Notes: a model not told the origin generated them from the sequence alone. A DNA stretch of 64,000 nt from Clostridiales bacterium (GCA_003525075.1 DQFO01000008.1:138333-202332), one strand, 5' to 3'. Shown: positions 49,939 through 58,660, numbered from the stretch's first letter. Made by a program: numbers and translations.

Positions 49939-52326
49939 CTATTTCTCACAAATTTTAGCATATTTTTTCAATTTTTCATAAGCTAAATAATTTACTGTAC
50001 CTGCTGGGAATTTTCCATCTTTATCTTTCTTTCCTGCTGGAACACCTGTTAGAACTTCAATACCTTCATCTATTGTAGAAACAGCATATATATGGAATAA
50101 ATTATTTTTTACTGCTTCAACAACATCATCATTTAATTGTAAATTTTCAACATTTTGAACTGGTATCATAACACCATGTGAACCATCTAATCCACGCATT
50201 TTACAAATTTGGAAATATCCTTCTATTTTTTCATTAACTCCACCAATTGGTTGAATTTGTCCTTTTTGGTTTACTGAACCTGTAACAGCAATTGATTGCT
50301 TAATTGGTATTTCAGATAAACTTGATAATAATCCATAAAGCTCTGTGCTTGATGCACTATCACCATCAACACCATTATATAATTGTTCAAAACATATACT
50401 TGCTGTTAAACATAATGGAATATCTTGTGCAAATAGTTCTCCTAAATATCCTGATAAAATATATACACCTTTTGAGTGTGTTGAACCTGATAAATCAACT
50501 TCTCTTTCTATGTTTACAACACCTTGTTTTCCAGTATATGTGTTTACAGTTATCTTTGCAGGCTTCCCAAATGTATAATCACCTATTGTCATAACTGTTA
50601 ATCCATTAATTTCTCCCACTAATGAACCTGTTGTATTTATTAATAATGTATTTTCTTTTATCATTTCTAAATATTTTTCATCATATTTTTTAATTCTTTC
50701 AACTCTCTCTTCTAATGCTTTTTTCACAAAATCTGATGTAACCACCTTAGCTTTAGCTAACTTTGCCCACGTTCCAGCTTCACCTACAACTTGTGCTAAT
50801 TCTGTAAATCTTGTTGATATTTTATTATTATCTCCTGCAATTCTTGATGCATATTCTACAATACTTGCCATTGCTGATTTATCCAATTGTGGCAATTCTT
50901 CTTGTTCACAAAATGAATGAACAAATTGTGCAAGTTTATTTACATTTTCTTCTGTAATTGGTGCAGTTTCTTCAAATTCTACTTTTATTTTAAATAGTCT
51001 TCTAAAATCACTATCCATTGAAAGTAATGTATGATATATATTAGAACTTCCTATTAATATTACTTTTAAATCAATTGGAATTGGTTCTGGTTTTAATGAA
51101 ATTAATGTCATAGATGACCTTTGTTCTATTGAATTATCTATTGATACTTCTTTAACTCTTAAAACTCTTTTTAATTCTTCATAACATATCCCATTCGCTA
51201 ATAAATCTTTAGCTTGGAATATAATATATCCTCCATTTGCTTTTTGTAATAAACCAGGTTTTAACATTGTAAAATCTGTTTTAAATGAACCATAATAATT
51301 TTCATATTCTAATTTTCCAAATAAATTATTAAATGAATAATTTGAATCCATTATTACAGGTGCGCCTTGTGTTTCACTATTATCAATAAATAAATTTACT
51401 CTATAATTTAAACATGGATCTTGTTTTTTTGCCATTGGCCCTTGTTGTGGTTGGTTATTTTGAGCTTGTTTATCTTCTTCTAAAAAATATGAAACATTTT
51501 TTAATACATCTTGTTTTATATCTGTTAAGAATTTATTTATTTTTTTATTTCTTTTATATTTTGCTTTTATAAAATTTATATGCGCATTTACTGTTAATAA
51601 TGCAATATTTGATTGCCATTCAGAAACTTTTTTATCTGCTTCTCTTTCTATTTGTTTAATTTGTCCAATTGCTTCCATTATTTGTTGTTGTACAACAGTT
51701 GACTTTTCTTCATAATGTTGTTTTACTGATTCTTCTAATTTTTCAAACTCTTCTTCTTCTATTACTTTGCCTTCTACAATTGGCATCATATAAATTCCAT
51801 TTTGTGCAGATTTTACTTGAAATCCTTCTTTAAATGCATCTTGTGTTAATTTTTGCATTACAACTTCTCTTTGTGCTTCAAATTCTTGTTTTATTAAAGC
51901 TTTTTCTTTTTCAAAATCATCAGCATTAAATGTTTTCTTTATATCTTTTTTTACTTCTTGGATAAATCCATCCATACTCTCTTTAAATTCTTTTCCTTGA
52001 CCTGCTGGTAATGATACTGCTATTGGTTCATTTGGATTTTGAAAATTATATATATAACACCAGTCATTTGGAACTTTTTTCTTTGGTGCAATACTATCTA
52101 AATAGTTTTTTGTATACATTGTTTTTCCAACTCCACTTGGTCCTTCAATATATATGTTATATCCTTTTACATCAACTTGTAAACCAAATTGTAATGCTTT
52201 TATTCCTCTCTCTTGTCCTATACCATCATTTACTGATTCTAAGTCTTGAGTTGTCTCAAAATGAAACATATCTCTATTACATACCATTTTTAAGTCTTTA
52301 TAACTTAACTCTTTTTTGTTATTCAT
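49939..52326 (-). CDS. Lon-family ATP-dependent protease (LonB/YcbZ-like)
   Basis: 795-aa AAA+ serine protease of the Lon-related type with an N-terminal split ATPase domain. Walker A GPSGVGKTMYT (about residue 60), a long coiled coil insert (about 115-290), the second half of the AAA module (NGGYIIFQAKDLL, about 365; ILIGSSNIYH, about 425) and the Lon protease domain with catalytic Ser in GDSASSTELYGLLS (about 665) and Lys in GGVNEKIEGYF (about 708). It lacks the N-terminal LON substrate-binding domain of LonA. RBS GGAGG. Confidence 0.92.
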   Translation of the reverse strand: MNNKKELSYKDLKMVCNRDMFHFETTQDLESVNDGIGQERGIKALQFGLQVDVKGYNIYIEGPSGVGKTMYTKNYLDSIAPKKKVPNDWCYIYNFQNPNEPIAVSLPAGQGKEFKESMDGFIQEVKKDIKKTFNADDFEKEKALIKQEFEAQREVVMQKLTQDAFKEGFQVKSAQNGIYMMPIVEGKVIEEEEFEKLEESVKQHYEEKSTVVQQQIMEAIGQIKQIEREADKKVSEWQSNIALLTVNAHINFIKAKYKRNKKINKFLTDIKQDVLKNVSYFLEEDKQAQNNQPQQGPMAKKQDPCLNYRVNLFIDNSETQGAPVIMDSNYSFNNLFGKLEYENYYGSFKTDFTMLKPGLLQKANGGYIIFQAKDLLANGICYEELKRVLRVKEVSIDNSIEQRSSMTLISLKPEPIPIDLKVILIGSSNIYHTLLSMDSDFRRLFKIKVEFEETAPITEENVNKLAQFVHSFCEQEELPQLDKSAMASIVEYASRIAGDNNKISTRFTELAQVVGEAGTWAKLAKAKVVTSDFVKKALEERVERIKKYDEKYLEMIKENTLLINTTGSLVGEINGLTVMTIGDYTFGKPAKITVNTYTGKQGVVNIEREVDLSGSTHSKGVYILSGYLGELFAQDIPLCLTASICFEQLYNGVDGDSASSTELYGLLSSLSEIPIKQSIAVTGSVNQKGQIQPIGGVNEKIEGYFQICKMRGLDGSHGVMIPVQNVENLQLNDDVVEAVKNNLFHIYAVSTIDEGIEVLTGVPAGKKDKDGKFPAGTVNYLAYEKLKKYAKICEK

Positions 52327-52533
52327 TTTTTCCTCCGTATCTTTTCTTATTAACTTTTTGCAAAATTTTTTAAGTAGTATTTATAAACTTTTTATCTTAA
52401 AAATCTGGCAAGAAAAATTAATTATATTTTGTCCTATTTTGTCTTTTTTATTTTATACTAGTTATTATTTTTTGTAAAGCAATTTATTAAAGTTTTTTCT
52501 TGAAATTTTTGTAAAGAACAAAGATATAATAAA

Positions 52534-52556
52534 ACACACCTTTTTATTGGTGTGTA
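52534..52556 (-). terminator. Terminator of the mtnN operon
   Basis: ACACACC pairs with GGTGTGT across 8 nt, overlapping the mtnN stop codon; TTTTATT follows on the minus strand. Confidence 0.75.
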
Positions 52557-53236
52557 AAAAATTCATTTATTATATATGCACATCTTCTGGATGCTTTTTC
52601 TAAAAAATTATCAAATGTTATTTCATTCTGTCCATTTGGTTTATCTGAAATACTTCTTACTACTAAAAATGGTATCTTATCTAATTTACATACTTGAGCT
52701 ATTGCCGAACCTTCCATTTCTATGCAATCAGCATTAAATTTGTTTCTTATTTTTTCTTTCATTTTTGATTCTGTACAGAAAATATCACCTGAAGCAATTG
52801 TTCCAACTTTTATATTGAAATCTTTATCATTTATACGTTTTATTATTTTTTCTATTTTTACTATTAATTGTTCATCACTTTCCACATATTGTCCCACATT
52901 GCTGATAAATCCTTTTTCATGTCCAAATGCTGTTATATCAAAATCATGTTGTACTAATTTTTTTCCTATAACAATATCTCCTATTTCTAATTCATCATTA
53001 CAACTTCCTGCAGACCCAACATTTATTATTCCTTCAACTTTAAAATTATCAATTAAAATCTGTGTAACTCTTGCTGCATTTACTTTTCCAACTCCTGCTT
53101 CAACTAATACTACATTTTTATCATTTATTGTTCCTTTGAAAAAGTTTAATTCATATATTTCTTTATTTTCTATATTTTGCATTATTTTTTTTATTTCTTT
53201 CATCTCTTCTTGCATCGCAGCAATTATTCCATACAT
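52544..53236 (-). CDS. mtnN: 5'-methylthioadenosine/S-adenosylhomocysteine nucleosidase
   Basis: 230-aa enzyme cleaving MTA and SAH to adenine and the thio-sugar; recycles SAM by-products. IIAAMQEEMKEI (catalytic Glu12 region, residues 4-15), NVGSAGS (about 75), ECIEMEGSAIAQVC-type segment (CIEMEGSAIAQV, about 172) and VRSISDKPN (Asp197-equivalent, about 195) are the family's motifs. RBS AAGGAG. It overlaps in transcription with the upstream unknown gene (12-nt gap). Confidence 0.95.
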   Translation of the reverse strand: MYGIIAAMQEEMKEIKKIMQNIENKEIYELNFFKGTINDKNVVLVEAGVGKVNAARVTQILIDNFKVEGIINVGSAGSCNDELEIGDIVIGKKLVQHDFDITAFGHEKGFISNVGQYVESDEQLIVKIEKIIKRINDKDFNIKVGTIASGDIFCTESKMKEKIRNKFNADCIEMEGSAIAQVCKLDKIPFLVVRSISDKPNGQNEITFDNFLEKASRRCAYIINEFFTHQ

Positions 53237-53248
53237 ATTATTATCTCC

Positions 53249-54115
53249 TTACTTCTCATAATCTTCTTCTAAAGTTACAGTTATAATATCTTCATCTCTT
53301 GAATCATAATCATTGGCTCTTTCTTTTTCTTCATCAGAAAGCTCCCATGTCTTTTTAGAATCATTTTGACTTTTTATTATTTGATTTATTTTTTGTCTTA
53401 AAACTGGCATTTGATCACTTAGCCCTAATTTTTCTAATGTATCTACAACATCACTATTTAGAATATCTTCTATAACTTCTAAAGAAAGATTTTGGCTAGC
53501 AAGCCCTTCAGCTATTATATCAATAATATCTGTTTTAAAATCATAATTATAAATATCTTCAGTTGCTTTTTTATAATCTTCTAGTTTTGTTCTTAAATCT
53601 TCTACTTCAGCTTCATCAAAATAAAATTTCTTTGCTAATTCTTCATTAAACACTGTCCTTATTGCTATTATCAAAACTGTAATAAAACTTTTTTCTTTTA
53701 TTTTTTCTTTATTCTTCTCTTTTTGTTCTTGTAATCCTTCAGCCTCTTGTAAATATAGTCCCATTTCATTTCTATACGCATCAACTGCTCTTTCAATAAG
53801 ACTATTTATTACTAACATTGGGACTAAACCAATTACAAATTTTTTATTCTTATCTTGACTTTGAAATACTTTGACTTTGCTTTCTTTGAATTGTTGATAA
53901 ATTTCAACTAATTTATTGTTTAATGTAACTCCTAAATCTGGTAATTTTTCATCCAACAATTCAAATCCATAGCTAGAAATTTGTTCATTAATACTCGAAT
54001 TTACTTTTTCTGCTTTCATTAGAGCTTCTGCAATACTCTCTCTTAGGTTTATCACACTCTCAAAAAAATTATATGCAATTTTATCTTCTGTATCATGTAC
54101 CATTTTTGAGTTCAT
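53249..54115 (-). CDS. Hypothetical protein, helical, upstream of mtnN
   Basis: 288 aa, mostly alpha-helical with coiled-coil character (about residues 120-185, where EQKEKNKEKIKEKS and EVEDLRTKLEDYKKATEDIY occur). A moderately hydrophobic stretch (FVIGLVPMLVINSLIERAV, about 93-111; SFITVLIIAIRTVF, about 143-156) may touch the membrane. The C-terminus is acidic (SRDEDIITVTLEEDYEK). No family recognised. RBS AAAAGGAAG. Cotranscription with mtnN is likely from the 12-nt gap. Confidence 0.7.
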   Translation of the reverse strand: MNSKMVHDTEDKIAYNFFESVINLRESIAEALMKAEKVNSSINEQISSYGFELLDEKLPDLGVTLNNKLVEIYQQFKESKVKVFQSQDKNKKFVIGLVPMLVINSLIERAVDAYRNEMGLYLQEAEGLQEQKEKNKEKIKEKSFITVLIIAIRTVFNEELAKKFYFDEAEVEDLRTKLEDYKKATEDIYNYDFKTDIIDIIAEGLASQNLSLEVIEDILNSDVVDTLEKLGLSDQMPVLRQKINQIIKSQNDSKKTWELSDEEKERANDYDSRDEDIITVTLEEDYEK

Positions 54116-54150
54116 TTTTTACTTCCTTTTTATAAAACTTTGTAATTTGT

Positions 54151-54179
54151 ATTATATCATCGTTTTCTTATAAAATCAA
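54151..54179 (-). promoter_or_regulatory. Promoter of the hypothetical gene-mtnN unit
   Basis: TTGATT, 17 nt, TATAAT on the minus strand, directly after the hairpin that ends the preceding structured segment. Confidence 0.8.
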
Positions 54180-54180
54180 G

Positions 54181-54380
54181 GAAAAAGTGAGTTTAATCAA
54201 TCTTATCTCAGATATCATAAACCCACTTTTTCTTTTGCCTACTTAGGTATTGTTACTCATAAGAAGAATAATCTTTAGAGCCACATCGCCTCATCAATTA
54301 AAACGTTGACGCTCTTCCAAGAATCTCTTCTTGTGTTGCCCACATAAAGTTCTCCTACAAGGAGAACTTTCCTGCTATAT
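54181..54380. ncRNA. Candidate structured RNA in a 300-bp gene-free stretch
   Basis: No ORF is visible. Read on the minus strand: AAAGTTCTCC/GGAGAACTTT hairpin (54346-54370), then nested pairings AAGAAGA with TCTTCTT, GAGC with GCTC and CGTCAA with TTGATG within about 54255-54335, and finally a long stem (AAAAAGTGGGTTTA with TAAACTCACTTTTT, 54182-54232). The segment is bracketed by the rplS terminator and the next promoter. It is richer in G and C than other spacers. Class and strand are unassigned; it does not look like 6S, SRP or RNase P RNA. Confidence 0.45.
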
Positions 54381-54413
54381 AAAAAAAATACACCTCTTAT
54401 AAGATGTATTTTT
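54381..54413 (-). terminator. rplS terminator
   Basis: AAATACATCTT pairs with its near-complement (one mismatch) around ATAAG, with long T tracts on the minus strand. Confidence 0.85.
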
Positions 54414-54418
54414 ATAAA

Positions 54419-54865
54419 CTATTCAGCTTTTTCTGCTGTTTCAGCAACAGTTTCTGTAGCTTCTACAACTGGTTCTTCTGCTAAATTTTCTTTAACAACG
54501 ATTTCTTTGTTTTCAATTCTAGCTCCAACCATTTCTTTTGTCTTAGAAGCTTTTCCTGTTCTCTCTCTTAAGTAGTATAATTTAGCTCTTCTAGCTTTAC
54601 CAACTCTAACTACTTCTACTTTTTCAACTAATGGTGAATGGATTAAGAATGTTTTTTCAACACCTACACCGTAAGAGATTTTTCTTACTGTAAATGTAGC
54701 GTTAACTCCTCCACCTTGTTTTTTAATTATAATTCCTTCAAATACTTGGATTCTTTCTTTGTTTCCTTCTTTGATTTTAACATGTACTCTTACTGTATTT
54801 CCAACTTTTAAATCTGGAATAGTATTTTTTAATTGTTCATGTTCTATTGATTTTATGATATCCAT
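54419..54865 (-). CDS. rplS: 50S ribosomal protein L19
   Basis: Large-subunit protein at the 30S-50S interface. MDIIKSIEHEQLKN, VGNTVRVHVKIKEGNKERIQ, FEGIIIKKQGGG, FTVRKISYGVGVEKTF and VGKARRAKLYYLRERTGKA are the family core (residues 1-115). An extra 30-residue acidic tail rich in Glu, Val and Ala (AEEPVVEATETVAETAEKAE) extends beyond the usual about 115 aa. The start is ATG 54865 with AGGAGG 8 nt upstream; frame upstream to 54928 is leader. Last gene of the ffh-to-rplS cluster. Confidence 0.97.
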   Translation of the reverse strand: MDIIKSIEHEQLKNTIPDLKVGNTVRVHVKIKEGNKERIQVFEGIIIKKQGGGVNATFTVRKISYGVGVEKTFLIHSPLVEKVEVVRVGKARRAKLYYLRERTGKASKTKEMVGARIENKEIVVKENLAEEPVVEATETVAETAEKAE

Positions 54866-54884
54866 CGTATTTACCTCCTTCTTT

Positions 54885-54928
54885 CTTCGTACAAGCGGTG
54901 CACTGGAATTGTTTTGCACTTTGTACAT
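54885..54928 (-). promoter_or_regulatory. Candidate ribosomal protein L19 leader
   Basis: Between trmD and rplS a nested hairpin forms: GTACAA (54921-54926) with TTGTAC (54889-54894) outside and GTGC (54916-54919) with GCAC (54898-54901) inside. A hairpin immediately upstream of rplS is the known position of the Firmicute L19 autoregulatory leader; the match to that family is by position and shape only. Confidence 0.55.
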
Positions 54929-54930
54929 AA

Positions 54931-55659
54931 TTATTTTATATCTTTTTTAGATTTTATTTCATCTAAATATTCTTTATCTTTTTCAGATAATTCTACATTT
55001 TCTAAAAGCTCTGGTCTTTTATAATATGTATTTTTTAAAGCTTGATATCTTCTCCATTTGTTGATATTTTCATGATGACCTGATTGTAAAATTTCTGGTA
55101 CCTTTACACCTTCAAAGGTTTCTGGTCTAGTATATTGTGGATATTCAAGAATTCCTTGTGAAAATGATTCTTCAGATGTTGAACCATCACTCAAAACTCC
55201 ATCTACATATCTACTTACAGAATCTATTAATACCATTGCTGGAAGTTCCCCACCTGTTAGTACATAATTTCCAATAGATATTTCCTCATCTACAATTTTA
55301 TCTAATATTCTCTGGTCTACTCCTTCATAATGTCCACAAAGTATGATAAGATGTTCTTCTTTACTTAATCCTTCTACCTTTTTTTGATTTAAAACTTGTC
55401 CTTGTGGTGACATATATATAACTTTAGCATTTGTCTTTTTTATAGATTTATATGCATTATATATAACATCTGCTTGCATTACCATACCTGCACCACCACC
55501 ATATGGTGTGTCATCAACTTTTTTGTGCTTGTTTTCTGAAAAGTCTCTAATATTTATTAAATTAACTTCTATTAGTTTATTTTCTTCTGCTCTTCCTAGA
55601 ATACTTTGCTTAACAGGCTCAAACATTTCAGGGAATAGTGTAAGCACATCAAATTTCAT
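54931..55659 (-). CDS. trmD: tRNA (guanine-N1-)-methyltransferase TrmD
   Basis: SAM-dependent SPOUT-class enzyme forming m1G37 in tRNA, preventing +1 frameshifts. 242 aa. VLTLFPEMFEPV (residues 4-15), DDTPYGGGAGMVM (about 50), YMSPQGQ (about 82), CGHYEGVDQR (about 110) and the trefoil-knot segment SIGNYVLTGGELPAM (about 133) with the DGS-x-x-EESFSQG loop (about 160) are all present. GAGG precedes the ATG. Between rimM and rplS as usual. Confidence 0.97.
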   Translation of the reverse strand: MKFDVLTLFPEMFEPVKQSILGRAEENKLIEVNLINIRDFSENKHKKVDDTPYGGGAGMVMQADVIYNAYKSIKKTNAKVIYMSPQGQVLNQKKVEGLSKEEHLIILCGHYEGVDQRILDKIVDEEISIGNYVLTGGELPAMVLIDSVSRYVDGVLSDGSTSEESFSQGILEYPQYTRPETFEGVKVPEILQSGHHENINKWRRYQALKNTYYKRPELLENVELSEKDKEYLDEIKSKKDIK

Positions 55660-55674
55660 ACATTCCTCAACTTT

Positions 55675-56181
55675 CTAAATCAATCCTGGTATTAGATGAA
55701 CTGTAATTTTTCCACCTTCTAAATCGACATTTTTTATAACATCTTTTATTCCTGGTAGTAAAACTTGTTTTCCTAGTTCATCTTTTATTACATATATGTC
55801 ATTTGCTCCTGTATTATAGATATCATCAACTTTTCCTAGTAGTTTTCCTTCTTCTGTATAAACTTCTAATCCAATTAAATCTACTATATAATATGTTCCT
55901 TCTTCAAGTGGAACAGCATGTTCTCTGTCTACTTCAAGATAAGCATTTCTTAGTAAATCTGCTTGTTCTGGTGTATTTATACCTTCAAGTTTTATTAATA
56001 CCATATTTTTATGATATCTTACTCCTTCTACTTTATAAAGTTTTGATTCTTTTTTAGATTTAACATATACTTCTTTTAAATCGTCAAATCTTGTTATATC
56101 ATTTGTAAAAGGTGTTACTTTAATTTCTCCTTTTATTCCATGTGTATTAACAATTTGACCTATTTCTAGCTTTTTTTGCAT
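55675..56181 (-). CDS. rimM: 16S rRNA processing protein RimM
   Basis: 168-aa factor for 30S maturation that binds S19. The N-terminal RimM beta barrel (GQIVNTHGIKGEIKVTPFT, residues 8-26; FDDLKEVYVK) and the C-terminal PRC barrel (TYYIVDLIGLEVYTEEGKLLG, about 95; DIYVIKDELGKQVLLPGIKDVI, about 130) are both visible. Its ribosome binding site lies in the loop of a perfect hairpin. Confidence 0.96.
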   Translation of the reverse strand: MQKKLEIGQIVNTHGIKGEIKVTPFTNDITRFDDLKEVYVKSKKESKLYKVEGVRYHKNMVLIKLEGINTPEQADLLRNAYLEVDREHAVPLEEGTYYIVDLIGLEVYTEEGKLLGKVDDIYNTGANDIYVIKDELGKQVLLPGIKDVIKNVDLEGGKITVHLIPGLI

Positions 56182-56183
56182 TT

Positions 56184-56206
56184 TTTACCATTCCTTTCAT
56201 GGTAAA
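56184..56206 (-). promoter_or_regulatory. Hairpin presenting the rimM ribosome binding site
   Basis: TTTACCAT and ATGGTAAA form a perfect 8-bp stem with a 7-nt loop GAAAGGA, which is the Shine-Dalgarno sequence; the rimM ATG follows 2 nt after the stem. Same layout as the hairpin at the PBP start. Confidence 0.7.
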
Positions 56207-56211
56207 TTTAT

Positions 56212-56442
56212 CTATCCAATAAATTCAACATTTACTTTTTTGTCTTTTTTTCCAGCAACTGCTTTCATTACTGTTCTGATAGATTGAGCTATTTTTCCTT
56301 GTTTTCCAATTACTTTTCCAAAGTCTTCATCAGCTACTTTTACTTCGAAAACTATTGATTTTTCATTTTCAACTTCTTTTATTTCAACAGCATCTTTATT
56401 GTTTACTAAGTTTTTGATTATAACTTCTAAAACTTCTTTCAT
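56212..56442 (-). CDS. khpA: KH-domain RNA-binding protein KhpA (YlqC)
   Basis: 76-aa KH protein that works with KhpB in RNA regulation of cell elongation and division in Gram-positives. The single KH fold carries GKVIGKQGKIAQSIRTVMKA (about residues 41-60), the GxxG motif being GKQG. RBS GGAGG. Lies between rpsP and rimM, its standard place. Confidence 0.95.
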   Translation of the reverse strand: MKEVLEVIIKNLVNNKDAVEIKEVENEKSIVFEVKVADEDFGKVIGKQGKIAQSIRTVMKAVAGKKDKKVNVEFIG

Positions 56443-56478
56443 AATCTTTCCTCCAACATAATATTTTTTTCAAAAAAA

Positions 56479-56709
56479 TTATGCGTTTTTGATTAATGCT
56501 TTTACTGTTTCTGTTGGTTGTGCACCATTTTTCATCCATTGTTCTAATTTTTCTTTATTTAATACTATTGTAGATGGTTCTGTCATTGGATCATATGTTC
56601 CAATTTGTTCAATTATTTTTCCATCTCTTGGAGATCTAGAATCAGCTACTACTATATGATAGAATGGAGCTTTTTTCTTTCCTTCTCTTTGTAATCTTAT
56701 TTTTACCAT
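56479..56709 (-). CDS. rpsP: 30S ribosomal protein S16
   Basis: 76 aa. MVKIRLQREGKKKAPFYHIVVAD then SRSPRDGKIIEQIGTYDP is the S16 signature; the C-terminal WMKNGAQPTETVKALIK helix is complete. RBS GAGGTG. First ribosomal gene after ffh; separated from it by a strong hairpin. Confidence 0.98.
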   Translation of the reverse strand: MVKIRLQREGKKKAPFYHIVVADSRSPRDGKIIEQIGTYDPMTEPSTIVLNKEKLEQWMKNGAQPTETVKALIKNA

Positions 56710-56732
56710 TTTTATTTCACCTCTTTCTGAAT

Positions 56733-56758
56733 TAAAATTTCTATATTTAGAAATTTTA
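56733..56758 (-). promoter_or_regulatory. Hairpin between ffh and rpsP
   Basis: TAAAATTTCTA pairs perfectly (11 bp) with TAGAAATTTTA across a 4-nt loop. No T run follows on the minus strand, so it is more likely an mRNA-processing, stabilising or regulatory element ahead of rpsP than a terminator. Confidence 0.6.
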
Positions 56759-56794
56759 GATTTTTATATATAAAATATAAAATTAATAACTTAT

Positions 56795-58156
56795 TTAAAA
56801 TTTTAAGTCTTTGAACTCTTTCATGTCGTCCATATTCATACTTTTCATCATTTTTCTCATACTGCCTTTATCATTTTTAAATTTTTTCATCATTTTCTGT
56901 GTCATTTCAAATGAATTTATGAATTTGTTTACATCTTGTACTTGTGTTCCGCTTCCTTTTGCAATACGTAATCTTCTACTTCCATTCAAGATTTTTACAT
57001 TTCTTTTTTCTTGTTTTGTCATTGAACATATTATTGCTTCAACTTTATCAAATTCTTTATCATCAATGTTTAAATCTTTTATTTTGTTCATTCCTGGTAT
57101 CATTTTTAATATTGATGAGAATGATCCCATTTTCTTTACTTGACGTATTTGTGCTAAATAGTCATCTAAATCTAATTCATTTTTACGTAATTGCTTTTCT
57201 AATTTTTCAGCATCTTCTTCTGATATAGCTTCTTCTGCTTTTTCAATTATTGAAAGTACATCTCCCATTCCTAAAATTCTTGATGTCATTCTTTCTGGAT
57301 TAAATACTTCTATATCATTTAGTTTTTCACCTGTCGCTACAAATTTTATTGGCTTTCCTGTTACTTTTTTTGCTGAAAGTGCTGCACCACCACGTGTATC
57401 TCCATCTAGTTTGGTTAATACAACTCCGTCAATTCCAACATTTTCATTAAATGTTTGTGCAATATTTACTGCATCTTGACCTGTCATTGAGTCAACTACT
57501 AATAAGATTTCGTGTGGTTTTATATTTGTTTTTAGATTTTTTAGTTCTTGCATTAACTCTTCATCTATATGTAAACGTCCAGCTGTATCTAATATAACTA
57601 CATCATTTAGTTTTGACATTGCAACACTCATTGCTTGTTTTGCAATATGTACAACATCTTTTGATTGTTCATTTGCATATACTGGTATATTTAATTGTGC
57701 TCCAACAACTTGTAATTGTTTTATAGCTGCTGGTCTATAAATATCACATGCAACTAGCAATGGTTTCTTTCCTTGTTTCCTTAATAGATTTGCTAACTTT
57801 CCTGCTGTAGTTGTTTTACCAGAACCTTGAAGTCCAACTAGCATTATTATAGTTGGTGGGTTTGGCGTAAAATTAATTTTACTCTCTGTTCCACCTAATA
57901 GTTCTATCATTTCATCTTTAACAATTTTTATTACTTGTTGACCTGGTGTTAATGATTTCATAACATCTTGTCCTAAAGCTTTTTCTTGAATATTTGCTAT
58001 AAATTCTTTTACTATTTTATAGTTTACATCAGCTTCCAATAATGCTAATTTTACTTCTCTTAGCATTTCTTTTAAGTCAGATTCTGTTATTCTGGCTTTT
58101 CCTCTTAATTTTCTTGTTATTTCTTGAAATCTTGATGATAGTCCTTCAAATGCCAT
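56795..58156 (-). CDS. ffh: Signal recognition particle protein Ffh
   Basis: SRP54 GTPase that targets nascent membrane proteins with 4.5S RNA and FtsY. 453 aa. N domain (1-90), G domain with GLQGSGKTTTAGKLA (about 107), DIYRPAAIKQL, DTAGRLHIDEEL (about 190) and TKLDGDTRGGAALS (about 248), then the Met-rich M domain (from about 300: MGDVLSIIEKAEE ... KIKDLNIDD ... MRKMMKSMNMDD). RBS AGGAGG. Preceded by ylxM. Confidence 0.98.
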   Translation of the reverse strand: MAFEGLSSRFQEITRKLRGKARITESDLKEMLREVKLALLEADVNYKIVKEFIANIQEKALGQDVMKSLTPGQQVIKIVKDEMIELLGGTESKINFTPNPPTIIMLVGLQGSGKTTTAGKLANLLRKQGKKPLLVACDIYRPAAIKQLQVVGAQLNIPVYANEQSKDVVHIAKQAMSVAMSKLNDVVILDTAGRLHIDEELMQELKNLKTNIKPHEILLVVDSMTGQDAVNIAQTFNENVGIDGVVLTKLDGDTRGGAALSAKKVTGKPIKFVATGEKLNDIEVFNPERMTSRILGMGDVLSIIEKAEEAISEEDAEKLEKQLRKNELDLDDYLAQIRQVKKMGSFSSILKMIPGMNKIKDLNIDDKEFDKVEAIICSMTKQEKRNVKILNGSRRLRIAKGSGTQVQDVNKFINSFEMTQKMMKKFKNDKGSMRKMMKSMNMDDMKEFKDLKF

Positions 58157-58178
58157 ATTTGCCTCCTAATTCTTTTGT

Positions 58179-58526
58179 TTATACTAAACAATTTAATTCT
58201 TTTTTAACTTCTTCTAATATATTATTAACTTTTTCATCTGATGAATCTTCATGAATTTTATTAAGTTGTGCTAATATATTTTCGATTTGTTTTTCTTGAT
58301 TCATTGTCTTCTTCATAAACAATAGCTTTTCTTCATATTCGAAAAGTTTCTTTTCCCCCTTTTTTATGATATCTCTTACTCCTTGTCTTGTTATTCCATC
58401 ATTTTGTGCTATTTCTGCTAATGACAAGTCTTCATTATAGTAGTAGTCTATGTATTCTTTTTGTTTTTCTGTTAATAGTGCTCCATATATTTGCCATAAC
58501 ATACTTATTTCAATTTTTTTATCCAT
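58179..58526 (-). CDS. ylxM: YlxM/UPF0122 DNA-binding protein
   Basis: 115-aa helix-turn-helix protein of the UPF0122 family, the conserved partner of ffh. YGALLTEKQKEYIDYYYNEDLSLAEIAQ (about 14-41) and GITRQGVRDIIKKGEKKL (about 44-61) resemble sigma region 4. RBS AGGAG. Stimulates SRP GTPase activity in studied Firmicutes. First gene of the operon. Confidence 0.92.
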   Translation of the reverse strand: MDKKIEISMLWQIYGALLTEKQKEYIDYYYNEDLSLAEIAQNDGITRQGVRDIIKKGEKKLFEYEEKLLFMKKTMNQEKQIENILAQLNKIHEDSSDEKVNNILEEVKKELNCLV

Positions 58527-58591
58527 TTTCTACCACTCCTATTTTTCTAAAGTGATACCTTATAATATTAAATAAGGTGTAATGCTAATAT

Positions 58592-58620
58592 ACTTTACAC
58601 CTTTTTTGCTAATTTGTCAA
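58592..58620 (-). promoter_or_regulatory. Promoter of the ylxM-ffh operon
   Basis: TTGACA, 17 nt, TAAAGT (minus strand). The leader has two overlapping hairpins: GGTGTAA with TTACACC (58573-58604, overlapping the -10 box) and ACCTTAT with ATAAGGT (about 58558-58579). Confidence 0.7.
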
Positions 58621-58660
58621 GGGGTTTAAGGATTTTTTTCATTTTTATTGCTATAAAACT

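Noticed and set aside
54181..54380. tRNA, 6S, SRP or RNase P RNA
   Set aside because: No cloverleaf, no SRP GNAR tetraloop domain, no RNase P core motifs and no clear 6S central bubble could be recognised.
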